DNA from: Tianweitania populi
GTDB taxonomy: Bacteria > Pseudomonadota > Alphaproteobacteria > Rhizobiales > Rhizobiaceae
Direction of reading: 5' to 3'
NCBI RefSeq assembly: GCF_014652875.1
Contig: NZ_BMZQ01000002.1
Location: forward strand, 1-64,000
Length of the DNA: 64,000 nt
Under the pieces are notes generated by a model that searched no databases, was not told the origin of the DNA, and was given only the letters and a program-made list of their open reading frames with translations. Positions 8,897 to 17,060 of this stretch are shown piece after piece. Both the position numbers and the translations under genes were made by a program. Within the stretch, counting starts at the first letter, position 1. Every line of letters begins with the position of its first letter.

Positions 8897-9614
8897 ACAC
8901 AAGCTGAAATACGTAAACTCCACATTCACCTTCCTAAGCCTCTAAGTGGCGATCCGCTTTTTCAACGGTGGTTGAATCTAAGAAGCACAATACTGTTCTT
9001 GGTGATGAGTTCGGGCCACAGGGCCGGTCTCAAGACCGCGTTTAGGTAAAAAGCGCCCCGCTGATTGTGCCCACCTAGTCATGCCCTTATGTTAGTAGGA
9101 AGGATTGTTAAATTTCGAACGTTCGCAAGACAGAGTATTCGCCACTTAGTTAAATTGATCAGCCTCGTATGCTGAAAGTCTGAATTTAATCTTCAGCGGC
9201 CTATTAGCCGACAGTCCAGGTTCAGCCAGACAAGGGCATAAGGTTCAACGAAAGCAGCTCACTGGATCCGGCGTTTAAGGAAGCATTTGTCCACCTGGGA
9301 CACTATTCCAAGACGGACAAATGAAGCTCGATTTTGCAGTTCCTCGCAACGAGCTCAGTCGGAACTGGATCGCTCTAACGCAATTCCGAGGCGCAAGACT
9401 GGCAATCCGCGTTTTACGAAGTAATGGGGAGTAGGCAAGGCAGGTGATAACGGCGTTTGATGGCCCCCCCCCCCTGGTGACGTACTGCGTGCCTGTGGGC
9501 ACAGTGCACGGGTCATCGGCTGGATCAAAGCTCCGCTGGATGATGCGGCGATTAAGGATCGCGTCGCAACCATCAAGGGTATCAAGGTTCGTTACCCACT
9601 TCACCTCCGGTTGC
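8897..9614. other. Intergenic stretch without a supported gene
   Basis: About 720 bases with moderate GC and no protein similarity that I recognise on either strand. A perfect ten-base palindrome CGAACGTTCG lies at 9116-9125; it has the central CG typical of LacI-family operators and shares CGAACGTT with a site upstream of xylB. Open frames crossing 9275-9706 have no ribosome site or recognisable content. Confidence 0.4.
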
Positions 9615-9970
9615 CTAGCGTCCACTGCTTTCCTCCCAATGCTCCGCAACGTTGTGGACTTGCGGGAGGAGGTGCCCCCTGCCCTGGAAAGTCCAGCCTT
9701 CGCCATATCGTTTCACGATCGCCTTGAAGGCTCGGTCCGACGCCTTGGCATCGAAGCCGCGGCAAACAGCCGCTCGATCACGGCGTCAGCCAGCAGCCGC
9801 AGCTGCTTTCCGCATCCAAAATTCAAGTTTTCTGTAATCGCGTAGTGCAGGAGCTCGCGCGCGATCTCATCCCGGTCGGGTTCACGCGATGCCTTGATGC
9901 GCTTGCGATACTCCTGCTGGTACTCTCTTTGCTCCCTGAGCCGCTCCTCGCGCGCGTCTCGCTTCGCCAT
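9615..9970 (-). pseudogene. Conserved hypothetical protein, broken by one frameshift
   Basis: From the ATG at 9968-9970 the reverse strand reads MAKRDAREERLREQREYQQ, then a highly charged helix, then RDEIARELLHYAITENL and LLADAVIERLFAA. Near 9758 the frame is lost: continuing it gives a short nonsense tail, whereas moving one base gives GFDAKASDRAFKAIVKRYG and EGWTFQGRGHLL, ending at a TAG at 9615-9617, which is the natural continuation. I recall similar small proteins in rhizobial accessory DNA but cannot give a function. It sits directly downstream of a truncated AAA ATPase remnant. Confidence 0.6.
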
Positions 9971-10000
9971 GTCTACATCCGAGTTCGGCACCATTGCCAC

Positions 10001-10515
10001 GGCAGGGGATTTCGATATGCGTCTCCAAACGTCCCAACCGCTTGAGGGCTGGATCAATCACATCCGGACCGTTGGTTGCGCCTACGATAATTAGGCCGTC
10101 GGAACGGGTTGTGCCGTCGAGCAGCTCCAGCAGTTTGTTGACGACGCTGTTCCAGTAGTCAGCGTATTCGTTTTTCTCGCCGCGCCTGCCGATGCCGTCG
10201 ATCTCGTTCACGAACAAATGGCGGGTACATGGTCCTGTGCTTCCTCAAAGGCCAGCCACATGCCCTTGATGACATTGCCAAGATGGCTCCGCTCCGGTCA
10301 GGTAGACACGGATGTGGCAATTAGAGGCACCGCAAGCTGTTGCAGAGAGCCCGCGCGAACGTTGTCTTGCCCGTTCCCGGCGGTCCGGAAAGCAGCAACC
10401 TACCTGCCATGCCTCGCGCGACAGTTGCGTGCCGATCCAGGGGCGGGCGTCGATGGCATCGAAACGGCCAAGCCAATCGCGCGGATCGTCTCTGCAGGCT
10501 TTGGGCTTCCAGCAC
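10001..10515 (-). pseudogene. AAA-family ATPase remnant with frameshifts
   Basis: The reverse strand carries the core of a CDC48/FtsH-like AAA ATPase in pieces. Walker A is LLLSGPPGTGKTTFARALCN (one frame); the middle part shifts frame through SHLGNVIKGMWLAFEEAQ; Walker B and sensor 1 appear in a third frame as LFVNEIDGIGRRGEKNEY and GLIIVGATNGPDVIDPALKR, ending at LGRLETHIEIP. The part after this, including the arginine fingers and lid, is gone, and the sequence runs into the next remnant. The Walker B reads NEID rather than the usual DEID. It is inactive. Original role is unknown; relatives occur in plasmid- or island-borne gene sets. Confidence 0.7.
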
Positions 10516-10521
10516 ACCGGC

Positions 10522-10683
10522 TTAGAGCCCTGCGACGACGAAGTTGGTCGCAGCGTTCAGCAAGGCGTTCTCGTCTGCTACGCACCAATAGATCGCCCCG
10601 CTGCCAGTTCCCAGATGGACTGAAAGTGCCCGAAAGGTCAGAGCGTTCTCACCTTCCGCGTCCAAAATTTCAATTTCGGCCAT
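10522..10683 (-). pseudogene. N-terminal fragment of a TetR-family regulator
   Basis: About 53 residues beginning MAEIEILDAEGENALTFRA and containing the TetR helix-turn-helix LSVHLGTGSGAIYWCVAD, then ending at a stop after NFVVAGL. TetR proteins are normally near 200 residues; the ligand-binding domain is missing and the following DNA belongs to the AAA ATPase remnant. The DNA-recognition helix normally has YWHV where this has YWCV. It is best read as a decayed regulator rather than a short functional one. Confidence 0.6.
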
Positions 10684-10934
10684 GATTCCGTCCGAGGGCT
10701 GCAACTGGCAATTGCGAGGTGATAGCTGCTTGTTCCCGTCCTATCGGAAGTTTCTGCCAGCCTGAGGATCCATCTTCACTATCGTCGCTGCAGACTACCC
10801 GCCGCAACACCAATGTCATGAGGTACTTTTTGTCATTCCTTGTTCAATCATAATGCGTTCTGCGACGTTGTAACGAGAAGCTACCTCTTGTGACGCGTCG
10901 AAAAGACGGTTCACGCAATTAAGAGGAATGCAAA

Positions 10935-11810
10935 ATGTCCGATCGCAACGACATTACAGGCGGTAGCAGCGCTTCAGCAGGCGTAGTCTCGCGCCGCAAA
11001 CTTCTCGCAGCGGCTGCCGCTGCACCTGCCTTCGCAGCAGTCGTGGCGTCAGGAGCTGCGGCGCAAGTGCCTAGTGGCGGAAGCAACAAGGTTGCGCTCG
11101 TGACTGGGTCGTCGCGCGGCATCGGTGCAGCGACAGCAAAGCGCCTTGCGCGCGATGGCTACAAGGTCATGGTCAACTGCGTGGTCAATCGCGATCTCGC
11201 TGCTGAGGTTGTGCGGGATATCGAAGCAGCGGACGGACAGGCAGCCTGGGAACAGGCCGATGTCAGCGATCCCCGCGCTGTTGCGCGCTTGTTCGAGGCA
11301 ACCGACAAGGCCTTCGGCGGCGTCGATGTCGTGGTCAACAATGCCGGCATCATGAACCTCGCGCCCTTCGCGCAAATGAGCGACGACGACTTTAACCGGA
11401 TGATCGACGTCAACCTGAAGGGCGGTTTCTTTGTGCTTCGCGAGGCTGCCAAGCGCGTTCGCGACGGCGGACGCATTATCAGCCTGTCATCAAGCATCAT
11501 CGAGCTTCGTTCGCCGACTTACGGACCCTACACCGCCACGAAGGGTGCCAACTCCTATTACTCGAACATCCTAGCAAAGGAGCTTGCCGGGCGGCAGATC
11601 TCGGTGAACGCTGTTGCACCTGGTCTGGTCAACACGACCCTGTTCACTGATGGCAAGACGCCTGAAATGATCGACGGCTTCGTTCAGCGCACCCCGCACA
11701 AGCGCCTCGGGGAGCCCGAAGACATTGCAAACGTAATCGGCACGCTGTGTGAAGGCGATGGTGCCTGGATCAACGGACAAACCATCTTCGCCAATGGTGG
11801 CGTCGTTTAA
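10935..11810 (+). CDS. Short-chain dehydrogenase/reductase with an N-terminal twin-arginine leader
   Basis: NAD(P)-dependent oxidoreductase of the classical SDR family, 291 residues. Residues 1-44 form a Tat-type leader: SRRKLL at 19-24, an Ala-rich hydrophobic stretch and AAAQ before the mature part. The Rossmann motif TGSSRGIG is at 57-64, NNAG at 135-138, catalytic Ser around 185-187, and the YTATK active-site motif at 199-203. The C-terminal GDGAWINGQTIFANGGVV is typical. SDRs are mostly cytoplasmic, so a Tat leader would place this one with its cofactor in the periplasm. Substrate unknown. It faces a LysR gene end to end across a short hairpin. Confidence 0.9.
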   Translation: MSDRNDITGGSSASAGVVSRRKLLAAAAAAPAFAAVVASGAAAQVPSGGSNKVALVTGSSRGIGAATAKRLARDGYKVMVNCVVNRDLAAEVVRDIEAADGQAAWEQADVSDPRAVARLFEATDKAFGGVDVVVNNAGIMNLAPFAQMSDDDFNRMIDVNLKGGFFVLREAAKRVRDGGRIISLSSSIIELRSPTYGPYTATKGANSYYSNILAKELAGRQISVNAVAPGLVNTTLFTDGKTPEMIDGFVQRTPHKRLGEPEDIANVIGTLCEGDGAWINGQTIFANGGVV

Positions 11811-11832
11811 GCATCAGAAGGCTGCGTGGCAG

Positions 11833-11856
11833 GTCGAGCGGCGCTCGTCGCTCGAC
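11833..11856. terminator. Inverted repeat between convergent SDR and lysR genes
   Basis: GTCGAGCG (11833-11840) and CGCTCGAC (11849-11856) pair over eight bases with an eight-base loop, between the stop codons of two convergent genes. No long T run follows on either strand, so termination by this hairpin alone is uncertain. Confidence 0.35.
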
Positions 11857-11862
11857 AGCCGC

Positions 11863-12762
11863 CTACTTCGCAATCTCAGTCAGAAAGTCGAGGATGGCAC
11901 GCACCTTGGCTGATACCATCTTCGGCGAGTGGTGGTAGACGTAAAGCGGAAAGGTTTCTTCGGCCCAATCCGGCAGAAGCTGGATCAGGCGTCCGTCCGC
12001 CAGCAGCGGACGCGTGTAGATTTCCAGCGGTTGCGCGATGCCGTAGCCAGACTGGCACGCGGCAAGCAGGCCGCCTGTATCGGTCACCATCATCCGGCCG
12101 TTGATCTTGATGGCAATCGTTTCCTCGCCTTTCACGAAATCCCAGTCGTAATGCTTGCCCGTTGCTGGATCACGCATGAGGATGCATTCGCGCGCTTCTA
12201 GGTCACTGGGGTGTTCAGGCCTCCCCCATCGCTCGACATAGGCTGGCGATGCGCAAGTCAGGACGCGTGTTTCCAGCAACAATCGGCAGATGAGCGACGA
12301 GGGTTCCGGCGGGCCGAAATGGATACCGACATCGAACCCATCTGCAACCAGGTCGCCCATCCGGTCACGGACATGCATCTCCAGAGAAAGCTCAGGATAT
12401 CGGTCGAGGAACGTGGGCAGGACGGGTCCAAGCACGTAATGCCCGAAACAGCTGTCTACGTTGATGCGCAGGCGGCCGCGGACTTCAGCGCCTGCTCCGG
12501 CTGCCCTTGTTGCGGCGTCCTCGATGCTGGTCAGGTGCGGCGCAACCTGCTCGTAGAAGCGCCGGCCTTCATCGGTCAGGGTAATGGATCGAGCATTTCG
12601 GTGAAAGATGCGGATACCGACACGTTGCTCGAGGCGAGCAACCGCTCGACTTACAGCCGATTGCGTCAGTCCAATGGCTTCACCAGCGCGTTTGAAGCTG
12701 CCCGCTTCAATTACAGCCGAAAGAACTCCGATCCCGTTCAGAAGGCGGCTGTCAAAGACCAT
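11863..12762 (-). CDS. LysR-family transcriptional regulator
   Basis: 299 residues, the standard LysR length. The N-terminal winged helix-turn-helix reads LNGIGVLSAVIEAGSFKRAG, then LTQSAVSRAVARLEQRVG and IRIFHRNARSITLTDEG. The rest is the LysR effector-binding domain with VADGFDVGIHFGPPEPSSL and GYGIAQPLEIYTRP. The start ATG is at 12760-12762. It is convergent with the Tat-leader SDR; LysR genes often control a neighbour, but the usual target is divergent, and upstream there is only a broken gene, so its regulon is not evident here. Confidence 0.93.
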   Translation of the reverse strand: MVFDSRLLNGIGVLSAVIEAGSFKRAGEAIGLTQSAVSRAVARLEQRVGIRIFHRNARSITLTDEGRRFYEQVAPHLTSIEDAATRAAGAGAEVRGRLRINVDSCFGHYVLGPVLPTFLDRYPELSLEMHVRDRMGDLVADGFDVGIHFGPPEPSSLICRLLLETRVLTCASPAYVERWGRPEHPSDLEARECILMRDPATGKHYDWDFVKGEETIAIKINGRMMVTDTGGLLAACQSGYGIAQPLEIYTRPLLADGRLIQLLPDWAEETFPLYVYHHSPKMVSAKVRAILDFLTEIAK

Positions 12763-12930
12763 GTGTCATGCTTGATGTCTTCTACCGAGATCAGGTGCTC
12801 GAACATGTTTGGTGCACCGGAACCTCATGCGAGCCACTGCATGCAGTCCATCACTGCCCGACAGTAAGACGTCAAGTTCGGCCTTCTGACAGTTACGTGA
12901 AGCAAGCCTACGAAGCGGCGGTGGTGCAAG

Positions 12931-13427
12931 TCATTCACACTCGGCAGCACTTAGTGTCTTCACCAGGTTCCTCACTACCGGTTCGAAAGCAGCAGCATGC
13001 TTCTCGTTATACTCCAGTCGAAAGTATACAGATGCGCCGTCGCATACCGGGATCGCACGCTGGTAGGAAATCCGCGCCCCTTTTCTTCCTGACCAACTCC
13101 AGAACACGTCTGCTTCACGCTTGTAAGAAATCACCCAGCCCGCATGCAAATCTTGCTCAACACGCCATCTGTTCTCAGCAGAGAAACTGCTTTGGTCCGT
13201 ATAAGCTGCCCACACCCGGAGTTCAGCGGTGCCATCGGCGGAGCGAGCTACGCCACCATCCCCGTTGTCTGACTCTTCAACTCTGGTGAAACCGGCAGGA
13301 ACTGTTACGCGGTTGCCAAAGCGAGATTTGCGTACTCCTCGGGTTCACTCAAAGCGTCCGTTATGTATCCGGCCTGGGCAGACGCGGCGGAAAGTAACAC
13401 CAGAAGGGCCGAGATTGTTCTAAGCAT
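12931..13427 (-). pseudogene. Small secreted protein of unknown function, interrupted by a one-base shift
   Basis: The ATG at 13425-13427, after GGAG, begins a signal peptide MLRTISALLVLLSAASAQA. The frame then reads SEPEEYANLALATA and stops. Shifting by one base just after the Asn codon gives RFGNRVTVPAGFTRVEESDN, and this frame runs on to NLVKTLSAAECE at 12931. The spliced product would be about 164 residues and looks like a rhizobial exported protein with the order Y-x-N-x-RFG. The missing base is not in a homopolymer. Either a true inactivating deletion or a sequence error. Function unknown. Confidence 0.6.
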
Positions 13428-13503
13428 TTCTACTCCATGTTCGGCACGGCGCCGGCCGTGAAAAGTACCTGTGGCTTACCGAAGAGAGCGGCGGCGAAAG
13501 AAT

Positions 13504-14274
13504 CTAGGCATAGTCGAGCAGGGATCGTCTAGGAGACGACTTCGCTGTGCCCTGAGAGTGTCGACCAATAGTTGATCTTTGCGGATCAGCCAAAGCCCGT
13601 TCCTGCCAAGCAGTCATCAACGATCGCAACGACGTTTTAAGGATGCCCACCTGGCCAGCAATCATCAGACCTCTTCGACCAAACCAGCGATGCTTTGGCT
13701 GGTGTGCAAATGTGCATACGAGAATGTTGCCTTGGCTCGTCAGCCTGAAGTCCGAAATGCTTTCCCAGCGGTAAGAGCACCGACCAGTCAGCTTTAGATA
13801 CTCGAAGCCCTCACGCCTGAGTACAAGCTCCCGGCGGGGCAGCGTACAAAGAGCGCCTGCCGTCACAGGGAGGCTTAATATCCCGCCTATCATCAGGTTG
13901 AGAGGATCCCAATCGTCAAGCCGTCCCGGCTCTCCCCGAACGCCAACAGAGTAGAAGAGTAATCCTGCGAGAAGCATCACGGCGAGGCATAGCAGAAGGC
14001 GATGCCAGAGCGGCGCGCTGAAGCTGATGGGCCCCGGATAAAGCGCCATCCACTTGTCGGCTTGGCCTCGTGAGTAAGCGGAGGCGAACAACCCGTAAAG
14101 CATCGACCCTGAAAAGAAGAGGATCGGTAAGGCGAGCCAGCTGCCTTCTTTTTCGAAAGCGATCAACCAGACAGCAGATACAGCAGCCGAAGCGATTAAA
14201 GCGGAGACAACAAGAGAAAGGGCTATGGTTGAGTTCGCCAGGCTTTTTAGCGACTGCCACCATCTAATGCGCAC
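13504..14274 (-). CDS. Hypothetical membrane protein
   Basis: 256 residues, not recognised. Four hydrophobic segments are visible: two near the N-terminus (TIALSLVVSALIASAAVSAV and LALPILFFSGSMLYGLFA), then LLLCLAVMLLAGLLFYSV, then LMIGGILSLPVTAGALC. A soluble C-terminal part follows with RREGFEYLKLTGRCSYRWESI, which resembles a PH-like or STM3941-type membrane-associated module, although this is a guess. It starts three bases after the stop of the 84-residue gene upstream, so they are probably cotranscribed. Confidence 0.6.
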   Translation of the reverse strand: MRIRWWQSLKSLANSTIALSLVVSALIASAAVSAVWLIAFEKEGSWLALPILFFSGSMLYGLFASAYSRGQADKWMALYPGPISFSAPLWHRLLLCLAVMLLAGLLFYSVGVRGEPGRLDDWDPLNLMIGGILSLPVTAGALCTLPRRELVLRREGFEYLKLTGRCSYRWESISDFRLTSQGNILVCTFAHQPKHRWFGRRGLMIAGQVGILKTSLRSLMTAWQERALADPQRSTIGRHSQGTAKSSPRRSLLDYA

Positions 14275-14277
14275 CGC

Positions 14278-14532
14278 TTACTCCACATCCGGCATGGCGC
14301 CAGCCTGAAACAGCACCGTCGGTTCGCCGTACTCCCCAAGCGCCACATCGGCCACGCGCGACCAGGCGATGACTTCCGCGTGTTTGTCGGTGAGCCCCTT
14401 CGCAATTCGAACCGCCCTTTCCTCGCTTTGTTGATCGACAGGGCCGAACACAGTCTGCAGTTCGCCCTCTTCGTCGCGATCGGAAACCATAACATCAATC
14501 AGCTTCGGGAGCTTTGCTTCAGATGACATCAT
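14278..14532 (-). CDS. Conserved hypothetical small protein
   Basis: 84 residues of unknown function: MMSSEAKLPKLIDVMVSDRD, then FGPVDQQSEERAVRIAKGL and ADVALGEYGEPTVLFQAG. Acidic, no signal or membrane segment. I recall similar small proteins in Mesorhizobium-like genomes, without known role. Two ATG codons are adjacent; the second may be used. It is the first gene of a probable two-gene unit with the membrane protein three bases downstream. Confidence 0.65.
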   Translation of the reverse strand: MMSSEAKLPKLIDVMVSDRDEEGELQTVFGPVDQQSEERAVRIAKGLTDKHAEVIAWSRVADVALGEYGEPTVLFQAGAMPDVE

Positions 14533-14641
14533 GATCCCCAGTCATGCCGGCAATGATGATCAAGAACTGCTTTGGCGACAAGATGGGGCGCATCCAAACT
14601 GGCTGCCGTTGGTTACACCAGACAAATTCTAGGAGATCCAC

Positions 14642-14878
14642 ATGGCCACCAACAACGAGCGTCCGAGCATATTATCGCGAAAGTCCGCCTCGGAAACCGA
14701 GCGCACACCCGCCCATGGCGACATGCCCAGGGTCTCGGATACGCTGGTGAACATGACCGGGGCACCCGACGCTGACTACCATCCCGAAGCTCTGGCCAAC
14801 GCGGTAGCAGACAACGAAGCCGGAACCATCCCGGATGACGAGATCGGCGGGATTGAGCCGCTCGAACGCAAGAAGTAG
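14642..14878 (+). CDS. Hypothetical small hydrophilic protein
   Basis: 78 residues, unknown function. It reads MATNNERPSILSRKSASETE, later PDADYHPEALANAVADNEAG and ends PLERKK. It is acidic, has no membrane segment and is probably largely disordered. AGGAG seven bases before the ATG is a strong ribosome site and makes it a likely real gene despite its size. It stands alone, divergent from the 84-residue gene and converging on the damaged SRAP gene. Confidence 0.65.
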   Translation: MATNNERPSILSRKSASETERTPAHGDMPRVSDTLVNMTGAPDADYHPEALANAVADNEAGTIPDDEIGGIEPLERKK

Positions 14879-14898
14879 AAGTCAGGATGTCGGGCCAG

Positions 14899-15441
14899 CT
14901 ACGATAGACAGTGAGCATCGGGAAACGGTCGCTGTAGTGCCTTCGCTTCGCTCCAGGGCGCACGCATCCCAGCAAACACGATCAGCGGCTCTCTTTTATC
15001 CAGCGCAAACCAGTGCAACGGCTTCTTGTTGGTCACCGGGTCAGGCATAGGGCCGTACTCGGAGAAGGACGTCGCCGCCACCAGGCAGCGGCTTTCCGGC
15101 TCCAGCCACCGCTTCCAGGGGGCGGAGGACACGTTGCGGAAGTTTGTGGTGCCTGCGTCCGGCTCCATCTTCAGCAAAGCCGCGAAGTCGACATCCTTGC
15201 CCTTAGCACGCAGCTTATCGGCCCGTGTGCTGACGGTATCCGTCAGCGCCTTCTGTGAAGACGGCATTCCCCAGTGGGCACGGACAAGCTCGCGTTCGCC
15301 GTCGGCGTCAGTGCGAACGATCGGCGCCGAATAGTCAGGAAACACTTTCCCAGGTTCGAGATTGCCGACGTCGGTACGCATCGCTCGTGTGAACTCAAGG
15401 ATCGCCTGCGGACCTTTGGGTACATTGTAGAGGTTGCACAT
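14899..15441 (-). pseudogene. SOS-response-associated (SRAP/YedK) protein with an internal deletion
   Basis: SRAP proteins bind abasic sites in single-stranded DNA by a Cys2 thiazolidine crosslink and can self-release. Here the start MCNLYNVPKGPQAI keeps Cys2, TTNFRNVSSAPWKRWL supplies the conserved Asn region, and CLVAATSFSEYG has the conserved Glu. Then FAGMRAPWS jumps straight to EAKALQRPFPD, so about 50 residues are absent, including the segment that carries the IHxxMP histidine. The tail also leaves the family frame and stops after AHCLS. At 180 residues against about 220-250, it is probably inactive, though Cys2 and a folded N-terminal half could remain. Confidence 0.7.
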
Positions 15442-15458
15442 AGCGCGAACTTACAGGC

Positions 15459-15881
15459 ATGGTCTTTGACTGTAAGTCGGCTCTTGAGTGTGTCATGCGC
15501 AAAGATTTCGATCCCGAGACAGTGAAGGCCGATGGTAGATCGGCTGCCAAGGGGTTCCTGTTCGATCCAACAGCACCCGGTCCATGGCGCGGCTCTTTAG
15601 CAGGAGAGACCATTGGCAGCCCTGTGACAGTGCTCGCCTACGGCAACGATACACCTGGTGAGGGTCCACCCTTGCATGTTCATCCCTACGACGAGACGTT
15701 CGTGGTTTTTGCGGGACGGGCCAGGTTCTTTGTGGGGGATCAAGTAATCGACGCCACCGCAGGAGAGGCCGTGTTAGGACCTGCTGGTGTACCCCATAGG
15801 TTTGTGAACCTAGGTCCAGGACGTTTGCAGACGATCGACATCCATCATTCCGATCGTTGGATCCAAACGGACCTCGCATAA
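15459..15881 (+). CDS. Cupin-domain protein
   Basis: 140 residues forming one small beta-barrel cupin. Motif 1 is GPPLHVHPYDETFVVFAGRA with His-x-His and Glu as likely metal ligands; motif 2 is GPAGVPHRFVNLGPG with the third His. Such proteins may be dioxygenases, isomerases or sugar/metabolite sensors, and this sequence does not tell which. The ATG at 15459 gives the full frame, but an ATG at 15495 (MRKDFDPETVKADG) is also reasonable. It is divergent from the damaged SRAP gene across a short spacer. Confidence 0.85.
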   Translation: MVFDCKSALECVMRKDFDPETVKADGRSAAKGFLFDPTAPGPWRGSLAGETIGSPVTVLAYGNDTPGEGPPLHVHPYDETFVVFAGRARFFVGDQVIDATAGEAVLGPAGVPHRFVNLGPGRLQTIDIHHSDRWIQTDLA

Positions 15882-15957
15882 AGCCGTCTTCGATCAGTCG
15901 GAGGGACCAAACAGGCCTGCTCGGACGTTAGTGGATGACCAATCGACAGGACGTCCC

Positions 15958-16416
15958 ATGCTCAGATCAATGCTGATAGGCCTTACTGCTGGCCAGCGCT
16001 CGATGATGCCACTTGCAGCGCTTGCGTTCGCAGCTTGGCGCCGAACGCTTCCGCACGATAACCCTGAAGCACGCTTGATGCAGTTGCCCTTGATTGCCGC
16101 AGGCGGTGCGGTGATGGCGGCCGCAGAGGTGGCAGGCGACAAGATGAAGACCGCGCCGGATCGGACGGTGTTCCTCGGCCTGCTCGCGCGAACGATTACC
16201 AGCGGCTTTGCAGGTGCGGCTCTCGCGCCTTCGAAGCATAGGGCAGCGGGAGCAACACTCGGCATCGGCGCGGCAATCGGATCGTCCTACCTGGGGCTTG
16301 CCACACGCAAATGGGCGATGCGCCGCTGGGGACAAACAACCACTGGCTTCGTAGAGGATGCGATTGTCTTCGCCGCGGCTATGATGATTACCAACGCTAA
16401 ACGTAAGCGATTCTGA
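15958..16416 (+). CDS. DUF4126-like membrane protein
   Basis: 152 residues with several hydrophobic helices: MLRSMLIGLTAGQRSMMPLA, then LIAAGGAVMAAAEVAGDKM, the PDRTVFLGLLARTITSGFAG segment and GAAIGSSYLGLATR. The pattern, with TAGQRSM near the start and GDKMKTAPDRT in the middle, fits the DUF4126 group of small inner-membrane proteins of unknown function. AGGACG precedes the chosen ATG; an earlier in-frame ATG at 15931 lacks a good site. It lies 77 bases after the cupin gene and may share its transcript. Confidence 0.75.
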   Translation: MLRSMLIGLTAGQRSMMPLAALAFAAWRRTLPHDNPEARLMQLPLIAAGGAVMAAAEVAGDKMKTAPDRTVFLGLLARTITSGFAGAALAPSKHRAAGATLGIGAAIGSSYLGLATRKWAMRRWGQTTTGFVEDAIVFAAAMMITNAKRKRF

Positions 16417-16521
16417 GGGGACAGGATCGGGCTGTATCCTAGATGGTCGGCCATCAAGCAGATAAAGGCCCACCGGTTACGAGCTGGCTATAAGCGTCAA
16501 AGCCGTCTTGCCCACTCCCCT

Positions 16522-16850
16522 TTAGATCTTCGTGCGCAGATGACGAAGCTCCTCGTCGTACAACTCCTCATTGATTTGAGTACACCATGTCTTTGATCGC
16601 CCATCATCGCCGTTCGACCACCGACAACCCTCGCCTCCTTCATGTCGAACGGTGAGATCTGGGCGAAGATGCGATCCTGCAGCGTGCACTCGATCGAAGC
16701 AGCTCGGCGAAAGGCGGTTATTCCACCTCCTCCACCGCACGTGCCAGAACGTCAAGCAGTGCGTGACAATCGTCGGTTGCGCGATGCCCCTCATGAAAGA
16801 GGCCTGACTGGCCAACCAAGTAGCCGAGCTTGTTGCCTTCAAAGCACCGC
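16522..16850 (-). pseudogene. C-terminal remnant of a DnaQ-like 3'-5' exonuclease, several frameshifts
   Basis: Reverse-strand pieces in three frames match, in order, the end of alphaproteobacterial DnaQ-fold exonucleases: FEGNKLGYLVGQSGLFHEGH and RATDDCHALLDVLA (with the catalytic His and Asp), then FAELLRSSARCRI, then FAQISPFDMKEA, then CRWSNGDDGRSKTW and DEELRHLRTKI. The N-terminal DxE motif is not present upstream. At least three shifts are needed, so the gene is dead. It is one of several broken DNA-related or accessory genes in this part of the window. Confidence 0.75.
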
Positions 16851-17060
16851 CCCCTATAGGTCTTTAGTGCCAGAAAACCGACTGATAGCTTTCCACCACT
16901 TACTGCCATGTAGGATCGAGGAAACAAGCAGCTAGCACTGGTAGGAGGCCGCCCCCTCTTGCCGTCGATGATCAGTTCACGCCTGGGCAATGGAAATGTT
17001 GCCGATGCCTGGCAGATAGCTTTTAAGATTGCTCAGCACCATGTTTGAAAGAAACGCTGC

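Noticed and set aside
9275-9706. 143-codon minus-strand open frame
   Set aside because: No similarity, no ribosome site, and it overlaps the real frame of the broken hypothetical protein.
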